A program made the position numbers and the translations under genes. Below are positions 58,966-64,000 of a DNA stretch of 64,000 bases, one piece after another. The DNA lies in NCBI GenBank assembly GCA_021234155.1, contig JAJEKV010000086.1, positions 870,001 through 934,000 of the forward strand, read 5' to 3'. Origin of the DNA: Isoetes taiwanensis (lineage: Eukaryota > Streptophyta > Lycopodiopsida > Isoetales > Isoetaceae). The notes beneath the pieces were generated by a model that saw nothing but the letters and a program-made list of their open reading frames with translations, was not told the DNA's origin and did no database searches. How positions within the stretch are numbered: position 1 is the first letter of the stretch; every line of letters starts with the position of its first letter.

Positions 58966-61900
58966 TTTGCAATTCCCTATCCTGAGCTTCGCCTGCTTGA
59001 CCTTGATCTTGAGCCATACATCATCTCCAACTTTGAACTCTCTGACTGTTCGATGCTTGTCGGCGATGCTCTTCTGTCGACTTCTTGCTGCTAGTAGATA
59101 TCCTCGAACTTCTTCCACGAGCTGCTGCATATCGGCCAACATCTGCTGCGAAACCTCTACTTTTGACACGGGATTGTGCCAAGTGTCCGGAGTTAGGCAC
59201 TGATAGCCGTAATTAATCATAAACGGCGACATTTGGGATGATTCCTGCTTGGTGCTATTGTATGCAAACTCCACCAAGTGAATAAATTCTTCCCACATAC
59301 CTTGCTTATTCGGGCGTAATTTAGTAGCATGTCTTCCAAAATCCTGTTGGTCCGCTCGTTTGGCCATCCGTCGAGGATGATATGCCGTGCTCATGGATAA
59401 CCGTCGAATGGTCGCAAAGAGGTCTTGCCGAAGGCACTCATGAACTTCGGATCACTTGGGAGATAATCTCCCTTGGCATGCCATGAAGCACGAAGATCTC
59501 TTTGGTGAAAAGCTTTCTTTGTATCCATAGCCGTATGTGGTGGTCGCAAGGCACAAAATGTGCCATCTTCGACAACTTGTCGACCACTACCATCAAGGCA
59601 TCCTTTCCTCTTCTGTTCTTGGAAGCCACGTGATGAAATCCATATGATCACCTCCCACTTAGCGTTTGGCACCGCTAATGGCTCTAATGCTCGAATTGAA
59701 GCTTGCTCGCCCGTCCATGGCGACACTCCCACGATGTAGCGAGCTACTTGCTTCTTCATTCTGGCCAATAATAGGCTGCTGCAAGACTTTGAAATATGTT
59801 TTCATGAATCCCGCATGGCCAGCTATTGGGCTGTTGTGCGTGTCATGGAGGATCAATTTCCTTACACCTGATGATTCGGGCACGCACAACTTGTTCTTAT
59901 GGTATAACAGGTTGCCTTCCTTCTTATAATGTTTAAAGGCTTCCCGCTCTTTATCTGTTCTAGCCTCCCTAGAGAGGCTTGCCCATACTTCCTTGAAATC
60001 CACATCCGTTGGCAAGGACTCTTCAATCTTCTTACCAAAGTCATTTGGAGAGCGTCGAAATTGCATTGCAATGCACTCTAGTTGTCGGGGATGCCTTGGC
60101 GCATCCGCTACCACATTGAGCTTCCACGGCTTGTAGACTATATCAAAGTCATACTCTTCAAGGAACTCCATCCACCTTCTCTGCCTCAGGTTGAGGTGTG
60201 GTTGCGTGAATACATACTGGAGGCTCTGATGGTCTGTATCCAATTGGAACTTCCTTCCCAAAAGATAGTGCCTCCAAATTCTTAATGCCCTGACAACCGC
60301 AAGCAATTCCTAATCGTGGGTGGGGTAGCGCGTTTCGGCGTCGTTCATCTTCCAGGAATCATACGCTACCACACGCTCTTCTTGCATGAGCACCGCACCT
60401 GTAGCTATCTTTACTCGCGTCTGCCGCTACAAGCTTGTCTTTCTCCGGGTCCGGCAGGGTTAAGACTGAGGTGGTTGTTAAAGCTTCCTTCAACAATTCA
60501 AACCCTGCTTGGGCTTTCTTGTGCCAATGCTCTGCCCAATCTTTCACCTTCTCGCCCTCGTCAAGTGCATTAGCGGGGCCGCTATCTTAGCAAAGTTCTT
60601 CACGAACTTCTGTAGTACCGCTAGGGCGAGAAAACCGACTTCATGCACATTCTTGGGCGCCGGCCCTTTGAATGACAGCTTCAATCTTGGCGGGGATCCG
60701 TCGAGATTCCTTCCTGGCGAGATCACATGACCCGGGTATTCCACATTCCCTGTTGCGGTGACGCCGACAACTTGGCGCATGGCTGGTGCCTCTTCAACTT
60801 CTCTAGCACTCTCCTTAAGTTGTTATGCGTGCTCTTCAAGGGATCTGCTATACACCAAAATGTCATCAAAGAATACAATCACAAAGGTGTCTAAAACTCC
60901 CTCGAAGATGTCGTTCATGAGCCTCATGAACGCCGGGGGGCATTCGATAAGCCAAAAGGCATTACCGTGAACTCATAATGCCCATATCTGCGTTACGAAG
61001 GCGGTCTTATGGATATCTTCTTCCTTTATCCTGATCTCGATGATAGCGACCTTAAGTCGATTTTGGAGAAGACCTTTGCACCTTGGAGTTGATCCATCAA
61101 GTCATCGATCCGGGAGCGCATATTTGTTCTTAATAGTGTGCTTGTTCAACTGCCTATAGTCTATGCACATCCTTAAACTGCCATCCTTCTTCTTTACAAA
61201 GAGAATGGGTGCTCCAAATGGCAAGACGCTAGGTCTAATGAAGCCTAGGTCGAGCAACTCTCGTAATTGCTTCTTGACTCCCGTCAACTCCCTCGCGTCG
61301 TCATTCTCGTATGGAGCCTTGCTTGTCGGCTTTGTTCTGGTTCGAGTGCTATCTCACACTCGACTCCCCTATAAGGAGGAAGCTGCTTGATCTCATCTGG
61401 AAAGAGATCATGGAACTCCGTGATCAGCTTAGCTATTTGCTTCGGCAACTTGCTGAGCACCTTGTCTTCTTTGCTTTCTTCCGATTCTGGCTCACTAATC
61501 TCAAGCTTGAAGATGTATGCCCACCGCCGCTCTTGATGCACTTGCATAGCCGTTTAGAAGACATAATCGCATGATGGGAACAACTTCTTTACCTGTGATC
61601 TCAATGATCTTTGCCGTCGGGTGTTGGGAAGGTCACCTTCCGCTTTCCACAATCAATAATGGCCCCTGCTGGTCCAAGATACTCCATTCCTATGATCAAG
61701 TCGTACTTGCCAATGCCCATTACTTACGCCCCATCCGGATATTAATCCCGGCATGTCGATGTCGGTTAATTCTCTTCTTTGCCGCCCCGCCTTATTGCTC
61801 CACTTGCTAAGACAAGCGGGCCTTGGCTTTGACTTTAGTGGTTTCAACTTCAACATTTGAACCATTGCGGGGATGCAAAGTTATGGCTACTTCCGAAGTC
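58966..61900 (-). pseudogene. Element F pol: protease to integrase
   Basis: Minus strand, high to low: protease [17 protein letters not shown] near 61905-61860 (DFG in place of the usual DTG/DSG), a pre-RT linker ([18 protein letters not shown] near 61370), RT ([40 protein letters not shown], 61102-61287), the RT palm remnant and connection (60540-60970), and RNase H (KAQAGFELLKEALTTTSVLT near 60500; DTDHQSLQYVFTQPHLNLRQ near 60220). Then the integrase zinc region (LILHDTHNSPIAGHAGFMKT near 59810), the core (ALMVVVDKLSKMAHFVPCDH near 59570; MSTAYHPRRM near 59390) and the C-terminus GDDVWLKIKVKQAKLRI. It is cut at ~58970 before the chromodomain. Frameshifts abound. Confidence 0.75.
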
Positions 61901-63362
61901 TATCAAGACTATGAAGGACTTGGTCTTTGCCTTCCCTCTTGTGTGAAATTACTTTATCTTGGCTCTCTGCTTTCTGTATCTATTGCGGCAAAGATATGAC
62001 ACTCACCACGAGATGTAGTCAGCGGCCTTCCTGCCGTCCGTCGTCGTCGAACCAGTGTCCCAATCTCCCAACTCAGCTAGTCTTGCACTCATGGCGTAGG
62101 CGGTTATTTGTCCCTATCTTTGGCTGGAAGCACCTGAAGCAAAGCTGCTTTTCTATGCACTCCTGTCTCTTTTCCTTGGGCATAGCCTGCAAAAAGGATC
62201 GCACTGCTTTGGAGTAGTTTGACCCCTCCTGCTTGTCCTTGAAGGACACACTGCTTCTTCTCTGTTGTTTCCCCAGTTTGCCACCATATGGGGTTCTATT
62301 TGGACTGGTGGCTGCCCTAGGGCTATAACTCCTGTTGCCTTGCCTTTATCACGGTAATCTGCTGCCTCTGCCTATTATTAGAGTCCTGTTCCTTGCAAGC
62401 TTATTGCCTTGGACTCTGCCGATCTTGTCTTAGGGTTTATTGCCCTTACAAGCTTCAGGATCTCCTCATTCACCCTTCAATATAGCTTTCTCTTTGCATG
62501 CTTCTCACCCAACTTTGGCACATCTGACCTCGGCCTCATGAATTCCTCTACGTATATACGGGACAGATTTGTTGCCTTCTTTTGCAACTGTAGAAGAACT
62601 ACTTTGCATCATCTTTGGACTTATGTTCCCTTAGGGACGTAATGGCGCTTTGAAGGCTTTAGCAAACTTTACGAACTTACAAGCATCCCGCAAGCCATGT
62701 GCCTTTGCATAACCCTTCCACCAAATCCGTGTGGCTCCTTTCAAGTTGGATGTTGCCACTCTGCCTTTGTCTTTATCCTTCATGCCATAAGCATTGCCGT
62801 ACTCACTCATTTCGTCCAGCCATGCCTCCGCTTCTAATCCTGACCTGTTCTCTCCCGAGAACTGTTCGGAGTTCGAGGGCCTTCCATACATTGCCCGGTG
62901 CGAGTCTACCTTCTTACGGTAGTCGAGGCTCTGGTGTCCCTTTGTCGATCCATCTATGGCGTCCCTCGCCCTTGCATCTGCCGTGTTCCTTTGCCTTGTG
63001 TTAATTGGGGTCACGGGCACGCTCTTCGTCTTCCTCGGGTCGAGTCCGAGTCCGAACTTGAGTCGGAGGATTCCGAGCTGGAGGACCTCCTTCTCTTGCT
63101 CCTCTTCTTGTCCCTTCCTATTTTCCGAGCTGATGCTTGAGGTAACTGAGCGTTGCCCACCGGCCCGGCTCTACCAGCGTGCGGCCAGCAAAGCCTTTAT
63201 CCGCTCCAGTCCGGTCCTCATCTGCGATATTTCCTCTTCTGGGGTTATGGGTCCAAATTCCTCGAACAGGTTCCTTGCCGGGGGTGGTCTGGGCGGACTC
63301 TGTTCTTCCATATGGTCTCGGCGTTGTCGTTCCCCTGAGCCTAGGCCTCTAGCTACATACAC
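61901..63362 (-). pseudogene. Element F gag
   Basis: A zinc-knuckle remnant (LCFRCFQP near 62125) follows text [13 protein letters not shown], close to the plus copy's [13 protein letters not shown]. Capsid: EMSEYGNAYGMKDKDKGRVA and ATRIWWKGYAKAHGLRDACK (62631-63020). The N-terminus is MYVARGLGSGERQRRDHMEE then FEEFGPITPEEEISQMRTGL (63171-63362). It differs from C1/C2 in the N-terminus but keeps the capsid core. Confidence 0.7.
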
Positions 63363-63516
63363 AAGTAGTTCATGGCTATATGGTTAGTTTTACTTGTTCT
63401 CTTGCATTATTTATGTTGTTGGTATAGTTGGGGACACAAAATACATCAACAAAACATTTGAAGTGCAAAAGGAAATTATATTTATATTATATAATATTTT
63501 AGTACAAAGAGTTTAA
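63363..63516 (-). other. AT-rich spacer between ORF1 and gag, element F
   Basis: On the minus strand ORF1 stops (after SYRRFQD), then ~150 bp of AT-rich text leads to TATGTAG at the gag start. The layout is the same as 16859-17085. Confidence 0.45.
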
Positions 63517-64000
63517 CTAATCTTGAAATCGCCGGTAAGATGGGTTGTCCTCAAGGAACTTCTTAACTTGGGCCGTTCCTACCGAATGACCCAAGTTCCT
63601 GAAGACGCTTGCTGACGAGCCGCCCTGTAGGGCTCTCGCCAAGTCTTCCACTCTGCGGTCGGATGTGAGGACCGCGGCCACCGCTAATCTCGCCTGCTGT
63701 CGATGAGGTATGGCGAAGTCGAAGAGGTCAAGTGCCATTGCTCTCTTGACTAGCACGGGGCCAGAAGTCGACATTTGCCGCTATTCTAGCATGCCCGCCA
63801 AGCCACGAGAGTGCAATCAGCATGAACACTCCTTCCTCACCCCTAGGGCTGAATTTGTGGTGTACCACCGCTATTCTCCCGTCTAGCAAAGAATAAGGTA
63901 GTACCTCGGCGACATTGTCATTTTGTCGCGTCTTGGATGATTCTCCACTTGTTTGGCCTCTGCTCTATGCGGCATGCATATTAATATTCGACTTCTATCG
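63517..64000 (-). pseudogene. ORF1 of element F, C-terminal part
   Basis: Divergent ORF1. The minus strand reads LLDGRIAVVHHKFSPRGEEG then MLIALSWLGGHARIAANVD (63775-63900, one frame), VLVKRAMALDLFDFA, then LARALQGGSSASVFRNLGHS...VKKFLEDNPSYRRF to the stop at 63517. These align block by block with the plus copy: MIVFHKEFSPRGEESMALLI, ALSGFGQHSKI, RSVALHCLDFA and MARALEGGSTRNILRNLGKG. The N-terminal part lies beyond the window. A frameshift separates the first two blocks. Confidence 0.7.

Overview
This is nuclear DNA of a land plant. Two host genes are legible and both are split by GT-AG introns: a plastid lumen PsbP-domain protein (+ strand, 3690-5923) and a mitochondrial frataxin (- strand, 20120-27046). 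Almost everything else is decayed, nested transposable elements. The long TE-filled introns, and a chromodomain Ty3/gypsy element of the type described from mosses and lycophytes (Tcn1-like), suggest a non-seed plant (moss, lycophyte or fern). That placement is inference; no species is recognised.

Layout. 1-1814: the 3' end and 3' LTR of a + strand Ty3/gypsy element, here called family C. 1962-3355: a LINE 3' half. 3690-5923: the PsbP-domain gene. 5924-8190: little visible. 8191-8397: LINE-tail debris and an inverted repeat. 8965-9655: a decayed gag. 10230-11758: an L1-type LINE 3' half. 12180-19420: a family C element with 5' LTR, long leader, an extra ORF ('ORF1'), and a fused gag-pol cut off inside reverse transcriptase. 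19870-27046: frataxin with a tandemly copied 3' end and a Ty1/copia fragment in its first intron. 30260-31470: an unclassified transposase-like gene broken by a LINE tail and an inverted-repeat element. 31.6-38.4 kb: mostly unassigned, ending in a Helitron-type 3' terminus.

38.6-46.8 kb is a minus-strand family C element (C1) that carries a nested, internally deleted chromovirus (E, 39909-43076). 47.4-48.0 kb holds a decayed FCP1/NIF-like phosphatase fragment. 48.1-52.4 kb is a + strand Ty3/gypsy element (D) with an initiator-Met tRNA primer site and a TIR element inserted in its RNase H. 52.4-57.4 kb is a second copy of the E-in-C arrangement (C2). 57.4-58.97 kb is a + strand family C 3' end with chromodomain, polypurine tract and LTR start. 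58.97-64 kb is a divergent minus-strand family C relative (F).

The recurring novelty is ORF1. It is a roughly 430-codon protein of no family I recognise, lying upstream of gag-pol in four copies of a chromodomain Ty3/gypsy lineage, and its motifs persist between strongly diverged copies. The LTRs of this family also have unusual ends: TGTGACGTTCC and GGGACGTCACA as inverted termini, each next to a hairpin. All retroelements here carry stops, frameshifts or truncations, so none appears able to move on its own. All coordinates and gene models were read by eye; no alignment or search was run.
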